Part shown: positions 1 through 7,687 of the stretch, in pieces
Numbering within the stretch: position 1 is the stretch's first letter
Layout: each line of letters begins with the position of its first letter
Origin: DATMRF01 sp035566435
Lineage (GTDB): Bacteria > Verrucomicrobiota > Verrucomicrobiia > Limisphaerales > UBA8199
Direction: 5' to 3'
Length of the DNA: 16,576 bases
NCBI GenBank assembly: GCA_035566435.1
Contig: DATMRF010000132.1
Coordinates: forward strand, 1 to 16,576
The notes under the pieces: model-generated
What the model saw: the letters and a program-made list of their open reading frames with translations, nothing else
Databases searched by the model: none
What the model was told of the DNA's origin: nothing
Position numbers and translations under genes: made by a program

Positions 1-138
1 GCCATGCTACAGATTTTGAGTCTGACGCTGTTCGAGAAAATGCCCATTTCACAGGCCTTTTCTCAACCGCTACCGTCAAACGAGTTGCTCGATCCATACA
101 TCCAGCCCTGTTTACCTGGCTTTTTAACCGGACAGTAG
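1..138 (+). mobile_element. IS4-family-like transposase, C-terminal fragment
   Basis: An open frame enters from the left edge and stops with TAG at 136-138, giving 45 residues. It contains LQILSLTLFEKMPISQAF, which resembles the tail of IS4-type DDE transposases, where an LQ(I/V)LS...FEK(M/T)P stretch is followed by a variable end. The catalytic residues would lie outside the window. Only 10 bp separate this stop from the convergent stop of rsmE, leaving little room for a normal terminal inverted repeat. The element may therefore be truncated on this side, or its end may overlap the rsmE tail. Family assignment is from memory of the motif; the fragment is short. Confidence 0.5.
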
Positions 139-140
139 TG

Positions 141-163
141 ATCAGTAATCAGTAATCAGTAAT
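141..163. repeat. Heptamer tandem repeat, about 3.3 copies
   Basis: The 7-bp unit ATCAGTA is repeated exactly three times, plus two bases. The array spans the stop codon of rsmE and encodes its last four residues (ITDY on the minus strand). It is the shortest of four 7-bp-period arrays in the window. Confidence 0.85.
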
Positions 164-913
164 GCGCGGCGCCTGCATTTCGTAGTTCAGCACCGAGAGG
201 CAATAGATGGCGGCGGTGTCGGCGCGAAGGACGAGCGGGCCCAGGGTTATCGGCTTTGCGCCTGCGGCCTGGATGGCCTGCAATTCGCCCGGCGTGAAAT
301 CGCCTTCGGGTCCGACCCAGACGCCGACGGTCTCCGGGTTGCGGCCATGCTCGCTTCGGAATGTCTGAAAGTATTGCCGTGGGTGGCGAGCGTCCGATTG
401 CAGGGAACCGATTAGTGAGAGTTCGAAGGGCTCGCGCCGCGCCAGGAACTGTGCCGGGGTGAGCGGGGCCTCGACCTTTGGCAACCAGGCGGAGCCGCAC
501 TGTTTGACCGCCTCGATCGCGATCGATTGCCATTTATCTGCCTTGCGCGAGGCGTCGCCTGACGCGAGGTGAACGACGACACGTTCGGAGAGAAGGGGCA
601 CGACCCGAGCAGCGCCGAGTTCCGTGGCTTTCTGGATGATGGACTCAAGGAGTTTCCCCTTGGGCAGGGCTTGCAGGAGCGTGAGTTCGCACGGCGGTGA
701 CGGATGCGAGTGCTTTTCGACGATACGCAGTCCGACCTTGTCGTGTCCTGTCTTAGCCACTTCGCAGGCGAACTCTCCGCCAGCGCCATCGAGAACCGTG
801 ACGCGGTCGCCGGGCCTCACCCGCAGCACATGCACGGCGTGATGCGCCTCGCCGCCGCTTAACAACAGCGCCGGCCCGCGGCAGTGGTCGGGCGGCAGAT
901 AGAAGCGATGCAT
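149..913 (-). CDS. rsmE: 16S rRNA (uracil-1498-N3)-methyltransferase RsmE
   Basis: This 254-residue protein has the usual RsmE length and layout. An N-terminal PUA-like part (about 1-75, including GGEAHHAVHVLRVRPGD) is followed by a SPOUT methyltransferase domain. Diagnostic motifs are LPKGKLLESIIQKATELG (about residue 84 on), GPEGDFTPGE and LGPLVLRADTAA near the C-terminus, where the trefoil knot binds S-adenosylmethionine. The family methylates U1498 of 16S rRNA in the small subunit. The ATG at 913 lies 4 bp after the dnaJ stop, so the two genes are probably co-transcribed. The last residues (ITDY) are encoded by a heptamer tandem repeat, suggesting the original end of the gene was altered. 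Confidence 0.93.
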   Translation of the reverse strand: MHRFYLPPDHCRGPALLLSGGEAHHAVHVLRVRPGDRVTVLDGAGGEFACEVAKTGHDKVGLRIVEKHSHPSPPCELTLLQALPKGKLLESIIQKATELGAARVVPLLSERVVVHLASGDASRKADKWQSIAIEAVKQCGSAWLPKVEAPLTPAQFLARREPFELSLIGSLQSDARHPRQYFQTFRSEHGRNPETVGVWVGPEGDFTPGELQAIQAAGAKPITLGPLVLRADTAAIYCLSVLNYEMQAPRITDY

Positions 914-917
914 GGCA

Positions 918-2045
918 TCACTGGAACAGTTTTTTCGCTTTCTCGAAGAAGCTTTGGCTCAGGGGGCTCTCTTTGCCGTTGCACAGCTCGGAGAATTCCT
1001 GGAGCTTGGTTTTCTGTGCCGCGGATAAATGAGTAGGGATCTCGACGTGGATGCGGACATGGAGGTCGCCGGAGCCATAGCCCTGAATATTTTTCACGCC
1101 CTTTCCCTTGAGGCGAAACAGGGTGCCCGACTGGGTGCCTGCCGGAAGTTTGATTGCGCCTTTCCCGTCGAGGGTCGGGACATCGATGTCGGCTCCGAGG
1201 GCGGCTTGCACAAAGCTCACCGGCACTTCACAGAGCAAGTCGTCGCCCTCGCGCTGGAAGATCTCGTGCGGCCGAACATGAAGGACGACGTAAAGGTCTC
1301 CCGAGGGTCCACCCCGCCAGCCGGCTTCGCCATTGCCGGCCGAACGCAAGCGCGAGCCGGTATCGACGCCCGCAGGGATGCGCAATTTGATTTTCGAGGC
1401 GCGCTCGCGTCGGCCATGGCCGTGACAGACTTTGCAGGGCTTGTCGATGATGCGGCCGGCTCCCTGGCACTGGGGACAGTTTTGCGCGATGCTGAAGATG
1501 CCGCGCGAGCTGATGACCTGGCCGCGTCCGCCGCAGGTCGGGCAGGTGCGCGCCCGCGCGCCGGCTTCAGCCCCGGTACCCTGGCATTCTTCGCAGCGGT
1601 CGGGCTTGGTGACGGTGATTTCTTTTTCGCTGCCGTGCGCGGCTTCCTCAAAAGTCATCTCCAAGTCGTAACGGAGATCGTCGCCGCGTTGGGGCTGGCT
1701 GGGATCGCGTTGGGCACCGCCGAAGAGGTCCTCGAAGATGCCGCCGCCGCCGAAGACTTCGCGGAACACCTCGAAGGGATCGTGGAAGCCGCCGGCGCGG
1801 CCGAAGCCGCCGGCGCGGCGGTCGAAGGCGGCGTGGCCGTATTGGTCATAGGCGGCTCGTTTCTGCGAGTCGCTGAGGACCTCGTAGGCTTCGCCGAGTT
1901 CCTTGAACTTTTCTTCAGCCGTTTTGTCGCCTGGATTCTTGTCCGGGTGATGCTTGACAGCCATTTTCCGGTAGGCCTTCTTGATTTCTTCGTCGCTTGC
2001 GCCTTTCTCCAATCCCAAAATCTCGTAATAGTCGCGTTTTGTCAT
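918..2045 (-). CDS. dnaJ: Chaperone protein DnaJ (type I Hsp40)
   Basis: The 375-residue protein has every part of a type I DnaJ. A J-domain at about 1-70 carries the HPD motif (in KHHPDKNPGD) that stimulates DnaK ATPase. A Gly/Phe-rich linker follows at about 77-115. Four zinc-binding CxxCxGxG repeats (CEECQGTG, CPTCGGRG, CPQCQGAG, CKVCHGHG) span about 150-215, and the C-terminal substrate-binding domains follow. It delivers unfolded proteins to DnaK in the cytoplasm. Its ATG overlaps the grpE stop by 4 bp (ATGA), so translation is probably coupled. No dnaK is present in the window. Confidence 0.97.
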   Translation of the reverse strand: MTKRDYYEILGLEKGASDEEIKKAYRKMAVKHHPDKNPGDKTAEEKFKELGEAYEVLSDSQKRAAYDQYGHAAFDRRAGGFGRAGGFHDPFEVFREVFGGGGIFEDLFGGAQRDPSQPQRGDDLRYDLEMTFEEAAHGSEKEITVTKPDRCEECQGTGAEAGARARTCPTCGGRGQVISSRGIFSIAQNCPQCQGAGRIIDKPCKVCHGHGRRERASKIKLRIPAGVDTGSRLRSAGNGEAGWRGGPSGDLYVVLHVRPHEIFQREGDDLLCEVPVSFVQAALGADIDVPTLDGKGAIKLPAGTQSGTLFRLKGKGVKNIQGYGSGDLHVRIHVEIPTHLSAAQKTKLQEFSELCNGKESPLSQSFFEKAKKLFQ

Positions 2046-2629
2046 GGATGGGTGTCGGCGGCGGGAGATTTGGCAACCACCACGGTGGCGGGACGCAACA
2101 GGCGGTCGCGCAGCTTATAGCCTTTGCGCATTTGTTGGATGACCTGGCCTTCGGGCGCCTCGGTGGTTTCCTTTTGCGCCACGGCCTCGTGCAGGTTGGG
2201 GTCGAAGGGTTTGCCGGTGGCATCCACCGTTTCCAGGCCGGCGTCGGTCAAGAGGCCTTTGAGTTGCTGGTGGACCATGCCGATGCCTGTTTGCAGCGAC
2301 TGGACTGATTTGGTGTCGCCGTTCTGAGTGGCGGCGAGGGCCATGTCAAAGGTATCGAGCACCGGGATGAGCTTTTCGAGCAGGCTTTCGTTGGCGAATT
2401 TTATGGCCTCCTGCTTTTCGCGGGCCGCGCGCTTTTTGTAGTTGTCGAAATCGGCGGTGGTGCGTACCAACCGTTCCCAGTTCTCATCCGCTTTGGTGGC
2501 GCGCTGTTTCAGCTCTTCGAGTTGTTCCGCCGTCAGCGCTGCCGGCTCGACCGGCACCAAAGGCTCGGTTTCCGGGGAGGGGTCCGGCGTTGATTGCTGT
2601 TTTGTTGTTTCCAAATCGTGCTTCTTCAT
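2042..2629 (-). CDS. grpE: DnaK nucleotide exchange factor GrpE
   Basis: The 195-residue protein has the GrpE plan. A charged, Pro/Glu-rich N-terminus precedes a long coiled coil (about 32-100, with NYKKRAAREKQEAIKFANES). A C-terminal beta domain contains GKPFDPNLHEAVAQ and ends near LLRPATVVVAK. It releases ADP from DnaK. The ATG at 2629 is chosen because AGGAAG lies 11 nt upstream; an upstream in-frame TTG at 2656 would add nine residues but has no better site. It overlaps dnaJ by 4 bp. No CIRCE-type inverted repeat was seen upstream; a heptamer repeat array fills that space instead. Confidence 0.95.
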   Translation of the reverse strand: MKKHDLETTKQQSTPDPSPETEPLVPVEPAALTAEQLEELKQRATKADENWERLVRTTADFDNYKKRAAREKQEAIKFANESLLEKLIPVLDTFDMALAATQNGDTKSVQSLQTGIGMVHQQLKGLLTDAGLETVDATGKPFDPNLHEAVAQKETTEAPEGQVIQQMRKGYKLRDRLLRPATVVVAKSPAADTHP

Positions 2630-2716
2630 GGGATGACCAACTTCCTGGCAACCCAATGCCAGGCTGGAAAATAGACGATCACTGGCGCAGGGGCAAGGGG
2701 CGAGCGGAGCGGGTCA

Positions 2717-2800
2717 AGTTGATAGTTGATAGCGGACGGGGGACGGGAGCGTGGAGCGTCGAGCGTGGAGCGGGGGGAGGCGGAGGTCGATAGTTGATCG
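2717..2800. repeat. Degenerate heptamer array, about 12 units
   Basis: A strict 7-bp period runs through the spacer upstream of grpE. It begins with two exact AGTTGAT units, passes through GGAC-type units into TGGAGCG/TCGAGCG/TGGAGCG, and ends with TTGATCG. The period is kept while the unit drifts, as expected from slippage plus mutation. It lies between the stop of the small membrane protein gene (2873) and the grpE start (2629), possibly in the grpE leader. No other feature is visible in that spacer. Confidence 0.75.
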
Positions 2801-2872
2801 AGGGAGGGCTGAGGGTCTGCGGGTGCGCAGCCTTGCGTCTTTGCGGTGAGATCAGTTATTGGCCTGGGCTGA

Positions 2873-3289
2873 TCAGTTCGTTCCGCGGAACATTCTGGCG
2901 TTCGAACTTCCTCCGCTGCCGTTGGTCCATTCGAAGGTTTCAGCGGGCACAGTATTCTGGTCGTGGGCAAAGCTGCCGGGGAGCCAGGAGGCGGCGCTCT
3001 GGTTGCTGAGTGCGACGGCGACCATCGTGCCGGTGCCGGGGGAAGCCGGGAAGGGGTTGTTGCGCTGATTGAACATGATGCAGAGGAGCAGGAGCGCCAT
3101 CGTCGCTGGTGCGAGCCAGGCGAGGCGGAACGGAGGCGACGGGTGGTCGGAGAGGGGCGACTGGTCCTCGGCGACGGATGCGCTCCGGGCGGCGGCGGGC
3201 TGGGCAAAAAGCCGGTGTTTAAGTCTCGGCGAGGGGCTGCGCAGCGGCCACGAGCGGAAGCGCGTCTCCAAATCGTTCATCTCTTTCAT
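2873..3289 (-). CDS. Small single-pass membrane protein, candidate anti-sigma factor
   Basis: This 138-residue protein has a basic N-terminal segment (NDLETRFRSWPLRSPSPRLK, about 5-24) and one hydrophobic span (about 54-72, LAWLAPATMALLLLCIMF). A Ser/Gly/Asn-rich C-terminal half follows that would be outside the cytoplasm. AAAGGAG lies 6 nt before the ATG at 3289, which supports this start although the gene overlaps the upstream sigma gene by 71 bp. Overlap with an ECF sigma gene and a cytoplasm-TM-outside layout suggest an anti-sigma role. No HxxxCxxC zinc anti-sigma motif is present, so the function is inferred from context only. Confidence 0.7.
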   Translation of the reverse strand: MKEMNDLETRFRSWPLRSPSPRLKHRLFAQPAAARSASVAEDQSPLSDHPSPPFRLAWLAPATMALLLLCIMFNQRNNPFPASPGTGTMVAVALSNQSAASWLPGSFAHDQNTVPAETFEWTNGSGGSSNARMFRGTN

Positions 3290-3770
3290 GCGGTGCTCCT
3301 TTCAGGTGTGAGCGGATTTTTTGCAGGCCATAGCGGTAACGGCCGGCGGCGGTGTTAGGCGAAACGGCAAGCAGCTCGCCTATTTCTTCAAAGGTATATT
3401 CATGCCAGATTTTCAGGACGATGACTTCGCGCTGCTCTGCGGGCAGGCGGGCCAGGGCTTGCATCGCTTCCCGCTCGGCTGGCCCGGCTTCAGGCGGCCG
3501 CTCGAACCAGCGTTTGGATTCCAGCTCCCGGGTCAGGCGCCTCCAGAGGCTGCGCCGATGATTTAAGGCCCGGTTGCGAAAGCTGCGCACACAGTAATGC
3601 TCCGGCTTGGAGGGTGGTTCGGCGCGCTGCAGCAATACGATAAACGTCTCTTGCAGAACATCTTCCGCCTCGCCGTGGCTGAGGCCGAGCGCCCGCCCGT
3701 ACAGCAGCAATTGCCGCCCTTTGGCCTCGTAGAGCGCCTCGCACCAGCCCGGTTGCTCCGCAGGATTCAC
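3219..3770 (-). CDS. ECF-type RNA polymerase sigma factor
   Basis: The 183-residue protein has the two-domain ECF form. Region 2 at about 20-75 contains GEAEDVLQETFIVLLQR (core binding and -10 recognition). Region 4 at about 105-160 contains LARLPAEQREVIVLKIWHE and the helix-turn-helix TFEEIGELLAVSPNTAAGR (-35 recognition). The start is taken as GTG at 3770; no strong ribosome site precedes it. The 3' end overlaps the downstream membrane protein gene by 71 bp in another frame, implying coupled translation. It lies 80 bp after the second kinase gene and probably has its own promoter. Target genes are unknown. Confidence 0.9.
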   Translation of the reverse strand: MNPAEQPGWCEALYEAKGRQLLLYGRALGLSHGEAEDVLQETFIVLLQRAEPPSKPEHYCVRSFRNRALNHRRSLWRRLTRELESKRWFERPPEAGPAEREAMQALARLPAEQREVIVLKIWHEYTFEEIGELLAVSPNTAAGRYRYGLQKIRSHLKGAPHERDERFGDALPLVAAAQPLAET

Positions 3771-3787
3771 AACTTAAAGTTCACTAC

Positions 3788-3813
3788 ATAGACACCGGAA
3801 CCCGGAAAGTTGT
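3788..3813 (-). promoter_or_regulatory. Candidate ECF-type promoter for the sigma gene
   Basis: On the minus strand ACAACTT and GTCTAT are separated by 13 bp, 18 bp upstream of the GTG start at 3770. They resemble the AACTT and GTCTA boxes of extracytoplasmic-function promoters, so autoregulation is possible. The spacer is a little short and the match is only by eye. Confidence 0.35.
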
Positions 3814-3850
3814 ATAAAGATTTTTTAGAGGGTTGCGGGGCTCAAATCCG

Positions 3851-4843
3851 TCAGAGCAACAATTGGCGTTGGGCCACCAACCGGAGTTGCTCGAAGCGCC
3901 ATCGGTTTTTCTCGTGCAAGGTCCAATCCTCCCGCTCACCAAGCCATCGGAAGTGAAGGTAGAGTCGCGCTGCGTCCAGGATGCTTGGAAACTCGGCCGG
4001 GGGGCCTCCCGGCCAGCGGTTGCGCAGATACTCGCGCACAGATCGCTGCACGACCTCCGGTCGCCACGGGCCTTCAATCAAGGCGGCCAAGTCGATTTCG
4101 GCGGCGGCGATGGCGGCGGATTCCCAGTCCACCGGGAAGACGTTTTTGCGGCGGACGAGAATATTATTGATGTAAAACTCTCCGTGAATGAGCGTCGGGT
4201 TCACGTCAAGGAGGGGAGCAAACATCTTGTGGGGCTGTTTGCACAGAGCGGCCAGCCAGGGGAAGAGGGGGCGGAGGGGTTTGGCCAATTCCCACGTTCG
4301 GCGCACCCAGCCGGCGTAGTACGCGGCATCGTATCGTTTGAGGAATGAGAGGGACTCGCTTGAAAGGCGGGGTTGTGCTGCGGTGTGGAATTGTCCCAGC
4401 CAGCGGGCGGCCAAAGACAAGGCGACCGGCTGGGAGATGCCTTTGCGACGCACGCGGATATCTTTGAGGCGGGTGCAGTGGTCGAGGTATTCGAGCAGCA
4501 GCCAGGTTCCGCCATCGGAATGATCGGTGTGGGCGGCGACCAGGCCGGGGCGGACGGTTCCGAGCGGGCGGAGGATGCGATAATAGACTTCAGCCTCGTA
4601 GGCCAGGCCGCCGCGATGTCCATAGGAGGAGTGGTTCCTCCCCGCTTCGTATTTGCAGAACAGCCGCCGGTTGCTGCCATCCGGCAACCGGCAGGTGACA
4701 ATTTCGTTGGGGAAGGTGCTCATGTAGCGCGGACGTTTCCGCTCCAGAACGGTGACGAGCGAGGGGCGGCTGGCGTTGAAGGCCGCGACCAGGCGGGCGG
4801 TCAAGGTCAGCGAATCCGGCAACAAAGCTTCCGGGGTTTGCAT
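3851..4843 (-). CDS. APH-fold phosphotransferase with HGE catalytic loop
   Basis: A 330-residue small-molecule kinase of the aminoglycoside/choline kinase fold. Visible parts, numbered from this start, are a probable nucleotide-binding Lys in LFCKYE (about 64), the hinge WLLLEYL (about 114), the catalytic loop LIHGEFYINNILV (about 218) and the metal-binding PVDWES (about 238). The catalytic Asp of the usual HGD is Glu here; I recall related phosphotransferases with HGEFY, so this may be a subfamily trait. The ATG at 4843 is 4 nt after the stop of the preceding gene; an ATG at 4876 would add 11 residues and overlap it by 29 bp, and neither has a good ribosome site. Sitting with a glycosyltransferase and an exporter, it may phosphorylate a sugar or amino alcohol; the substrate is unknown. 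Confidence 0.8.
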   Translation of the reverse strand: MQTPEALLPDSLTLTARLVAAFNASRPSLVTVLERKRPRYMSTFPNEIVTCRLPDGSNRRLFCKYEAGRNHSSYGHRGGLAYEAEVYYRILRPLGTVRPGLVAAHTDHSDGGTWLLLEYLDHCTRLKDIRVRRKGISQPVALSLAARWLGQFHTAAQPRLSSESLSFLKRYDAAYYAGWVRRTWELAKPLRPLFPWLAALCKQPHKMFAPLLDVNPTLIHGEFYINNILVRRKNVFPVDWESAAIAAAEIDLAALIEGPWRPEVVQRSVREYLRNRWPGGPPAEFPSILDAARLYLHFRWLGEREDWTLHEKNRWRFEQLRLVAQRQLLL

Positions 4844-4847
4844 AAGG

Positions 4848-5879
4848 TCAGGCAATTCCGAGGGACTGAATGGCATCGCCGAGCGCGGCGCGATAGACGC
4901 GGACCTTTACCACGGGCCACTCAACCCATTCATCATAAAGCGCCAAACTCTCCCAATAAATGGAGATGAGCGCGCGGAACAGTTTCCCCACTTCGGCTAA
5001 TTTCGCAACCGCGTCGCCGGTCAATTGAGGCCAGGATTTCCGAGCTTCGTTCCCATAAAGTGCAAGATCCGGGCACTTCAAAAGGTCGGTGGCGGGGACC
5101 CCCCAACCGGCGAGTTCCCAGTCGAAAGCCAGGAGAACGATTTCGTAGCGGGTAGAGCGGACACGAAAGTTTTTTGCTTTGAGGTCGCCATGGACGACGG
5201 TTGGGGGGACGCCGTGGCAGAAATACTCGACCTGGTCCCAGCGCTGTTCGAGGAAATCGCATTGGGTTTGGATTGTTTTCAGCTCTTCGAAATCCCTGGG
5301 CAGCAAGGCAGGGTTGGAAAAACTTTTGATGATGTTCTCACGCGCGAGGCGAAGTTGCTCGAGATAAAAGCGCGGGCCGCGTTCGGGCAGAGTTGCCGCC
5401 AACGGGAGGCGCGCTGTAGAAGTGTGAAGCAGCGCCAGCCACCGGACAGCGGCGGCGCAATGTCCGGGGAGCCCGGGTGAATATAGCCCGCTTCCGGCAT
5501 CCTCCATAAAAAGCCACTGGAACCCAGGCGCGTTATCTTCGACGTATCCGTAGAACCGGAGCGCCGGCAGCGGCAGGCGGGGAAGGATTTGCTGATAGAC
5601 GGTCCGTTCGGTCAATGCCGTTGAGGTCAAACAGCGTTTGGCGATGACGGCCGAGCCTTCGGGACCCACGCCGCGCAACCGGTAGATCGCGGACTTTTGC
5701 CTCCTTTTCAGCGTTTCGATCCGTGATGGCACCAACCGCTCGGGCTGGAGCCGGCTCCAGGCCTTGACGGCCGGGTGCTGCAAGAGATCATCGGGCTCGA
5801 GGGCAGGAGTGGATGCCGACTCAGACGCACGATTGGCACCGCGCGCCCCATCGATGTTTGGCGGGGCGGGATCAGGCAT
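4848..5879 (-). CDS. APH-fold phosphotransferase (canonical HGD)
   Basis: This 343-residue kinase is related in fold to its downstream neighbour. It shows a probable nucleotide-binding Lys in VIAKRC (about 81), WLFMEDAG in the hinge (about 122), the catalytic VVHGDLKAKNFRV (HGD at about 230-232, Asn at 237) and the metal ligand FDWELAGWG (about 253). The ATG at 5879 is well supported: GAGGAGG lies 9 nt upstream, and the start overlaps the ABC gene stop by 8 bp. An open frame continues upstream to 5999 but is the exporter gene read in another frame. Two consecutive kinases suggest two phosphorylation steps or two substrates. Resistance to an antibiotic is possible but not supported by anything specific. 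Confidence 0.85.
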   Translation of the reverse strand: MPDPAPPNIDGARGANRASESASTPALEPDDLLQHPAVKAWSRLQPERLVPSRIETLKRRQKSAIYRLRGVGPEGSAVIAKRCLTSTALTERTVYQQILPRLPLPALRFYGYVEDNAPGFQWLFMEDAGSGLYSPGLPGHCAAAVRWLALLHTSTARLPLAATLPERGPRFYLEQLRLARENIIKSFSNPALLPRDFEELKTIQTQCDFLEQRWDQVEYFCHGVPPTVVHGDLKAKNFRVRSTRYEIVLLAFDWELAGWGVPATDLLKCPDLALYGNEARKSWPQLTGDAVAKLAEVGKLFRALISIYWESLALYDEWVEWPVVKVRVYRAALGDAIQSLGIA

Positions 5880-7680
5880 TGAGTGACGCCTCCTCTGCGT
5901 GGAACCGGTTACGGCCGGCGATGGAGTCTTCGTGGGTGAGGCTGAGGTCGCCGAGGGCGGTTTGGGCGAGGCGTCCGCGTTCGAGCTTGAGGATGACATT
6001 GCACGGTTTGAGGGTGCTGAGGCGGTGGGCGATGATGAAGGTGGTGCGGCCTTGCATGAGGCGAGCCATGGCTTCGACGATCAACCCTTCGGTTTTAAGG
6101 TCCACGGAGCTGGTCGGCTCGTCGAGGATAAGAATGGGGGCGTCTTTGAGGAAGGCGCGGGCGATAGCGACGCGCTGGCGTTCGCCACCGGAGAGACACA
6201 TGCCGCGTTCGCCGACGAGGGTTTCGTAGCCTTGAGGGAGGCGGCTGATGAAATCGTGGGCATTGGCGGCCTTAGCGGCGGCGACGATTTCGGCGAAGGT
6301 GGCGTGCGAGCGAGCGTAAGCGATGTTCTCGGCGATGCTGGTGGAGAAGAGGACGGGCTCCTGGAGGACGATGGCGAACTGGTTGCGGAGGTCGGCCAGC
6401 TTGTAATCGCGGAGGTCCACCGCATCGAGCAGGATTTGTCCGGCGGTGGGATCGTAAAAGCGGGTGAGCAAATTAACGAGGGTGGTTTTGCCGACGCCGG
6501 TGGTGCCGGCGATGCCGAGGCACGTGCCCGGGGCGAGCTCGAAGGAGATGTCGCTTAAAACCGGCCGGGTCTGGACGTAGGCAAAGGAGACGTGGCAAAA
6601 CGACATGGCACCCGAGGCGCGAGCGAGGCGGCGGGCGTTGGGGCGTTCGGGGACATCGGGGAGCTCGTCGAGGAGGGCAAAGGCGCGCTCGGCGCCGGCC
6701 AAGTGGGATTGCATGCTGGCCATTTTTTTGCTGATCGTTTTTAGGGGCGCATAGACCTGGGCCAGGTAGCCCATGACGAGGAGGAGATTGCCGAGGGTGA
6801 GGTGCCCGGCCTGGATGTCGCGGACGCCGAGAAAGAGGACGGCGGCCATACCGACCGCGGTAATCGAAGCGACCTTGAGGCCGAAGCTGCCCTCGATGAA
6901 GGCCATGCGGATACGGGCGCGCATGCCTTCATTGGAACGTTGAACAAACCGGTCTTCTTCGCGCTCCTCCTGTCCGAAGGCTTTGACGACGCGCGCGGCG
7001 CCGAGGACCTCCTGGACCACGGTCAACGCCGAACTTTCGAGTTTTTTGACTTCGCGTGATTGGCCGCGCAACCGGCGCCGGCTGGCGCGAGAGACGGCAA
7101 AGATGAGCGGCGAGATGCCGAGGCCAACGAGGGCGAGTTTCCAATTGATGCGGGCGGTGACGGCCATCATGGAGACGAGGGTGATCGAGGAGGCGATAAA
7201 CGGGACAATGCCATCGACGGCGATATTTTGGATCGAGGCCGCGTCGTATTGAATGCGGTAGATGGAATCGGCGGTGCCGCGGGTATCGTGATAGGAGAGG
7301 GAGAGCCTTTGAGCGTGGCGAAAGAGGCGGGCGCGAAACCGGCGGAGGAGTTTTTCGCCGGTATAAGTGGCCAGCAGGGTATTGCCGAAATCGCGGAGCT
7401 GGCCGAACAGGGCGACGAGGACGACGAGCGTGACGGCGACAGCGAGCATCGCGCCTGGCGAGCGGGGGAGCGCCGCCGGCAGGAGGACATCCAGGAGGTG
7501 CGGCACGGGCCGGGAGCCGAGCACATTGTCCACGGCGAGCTTGACCGGCACCGGGGTCAGCAGCGCCAGAGGTGGCGCCAGCAGGCTCAGGAGGAACATC
7601 GCCAGAAAGTAAATCCACGCGGGGCGGACTTCCTGCCAAAGCCGCCAGTAGAGATTCCGGTTCAGGCTCGCGCGTTTCAT
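5872..7680 (-). CDS. MsbA-like ABC exporter (fused permease and ATPase)
   Basis: A 602-residue half-transporter. The N-terminal half holds about six membrane spans (for example WIYFLAMFLLSLLAPPLAL and LAVAVTLVVLVALFG). The ATPase follows, with Walker A GTTGVGKTT (about 392-400), Q-loop LQEPVLFS, signature LSGGERQRVAIARA (about 494), Walker B ILILDEP (about 515) and the switch His in IIAHRLSTL. It should work as a homodimer in the inner membrane exporting lipid-linked, glycan or hydrophobic substrates. The ATG at 7680 is 7 nt after the glycosyltransferase stop; the open frame upstream of it is a shadow. Its position after a glycosyltransferase suggests it exports that product, like glucan exporters of the same family. 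Confidence 0.93.
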   Translation of the reverse strand: MKRASLNRNLYWRLWQEVRPAWIYFLAMFLLSLLAPPLALLTPVPVKLAVDNVLGSRPVPHLLDVLLPAALPRSPGAMLAVAVTLVVLVALFGQLRDFGNTLLATYTGEKLLRRFRARLFRHAQRLSLSYHDTRGTADSIYRIQYDAASIQNIAVDGIVPFIASSITLVSMMAVTARINWKLALVGLGISPLIFAVSRASRRRLRGQSREVKKLESSALTVVQEVLGAARVVKAFGQEEREEDRFVQRSNEGMRARIRMAFIEGSFGLKVASITAVGMAAVLFLGVRDIQAGHLTLGNLLLVMGYLAQVYAPLKTISKKMASMQSHLAGAERAFALLDELPDVPERPNARRLARASGAMSFCHVSFAYVQTRPVLSDISFELAPGTCLGIAGTTGVGKTTLVNLLTRFYDPTAGQILLDAVDLRDYKLADLRNQFAIVLQEPVLFSTSIAENIAYARSHATFAEIVAAAKAANAHDFISRLPQGYETLVGERGMCLSGGERQRVAIARAFLKDAPILILDEPTSSVDLKTEGLIVEAMARLMQGRTTFIIAHRLSTLKPCNVILKLERGRLAQTALGDLSLTHEDSIAGRNRFHAEEASLNA

Positions 7681-7687
7681 GCCCAAC

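Noticed and set aside
1029..2120. A 363-codon plus-strand open frame opposite dnaJ and grpE
   Set aside because: It is Ala/Gly/Val-rich with no motif, while the opposite strand encodes an unmistakable DnaJ; GC-rich codons often leave the antisense frame open.
2630..2872. CIRCE or heat-shock sigma promoter upstream of grpE
   Set aside because: No TTAGCACTC/GAGTGCTAA pair or convincing heat-shock boxes were found; the spacer is dominated by the heptamer array.
3851..5879. Aminoglycoside resistance genes
   Set aside because: The fold matches, but the operon context points to saccharide metabolism and no resistance-specific motif was recognised.
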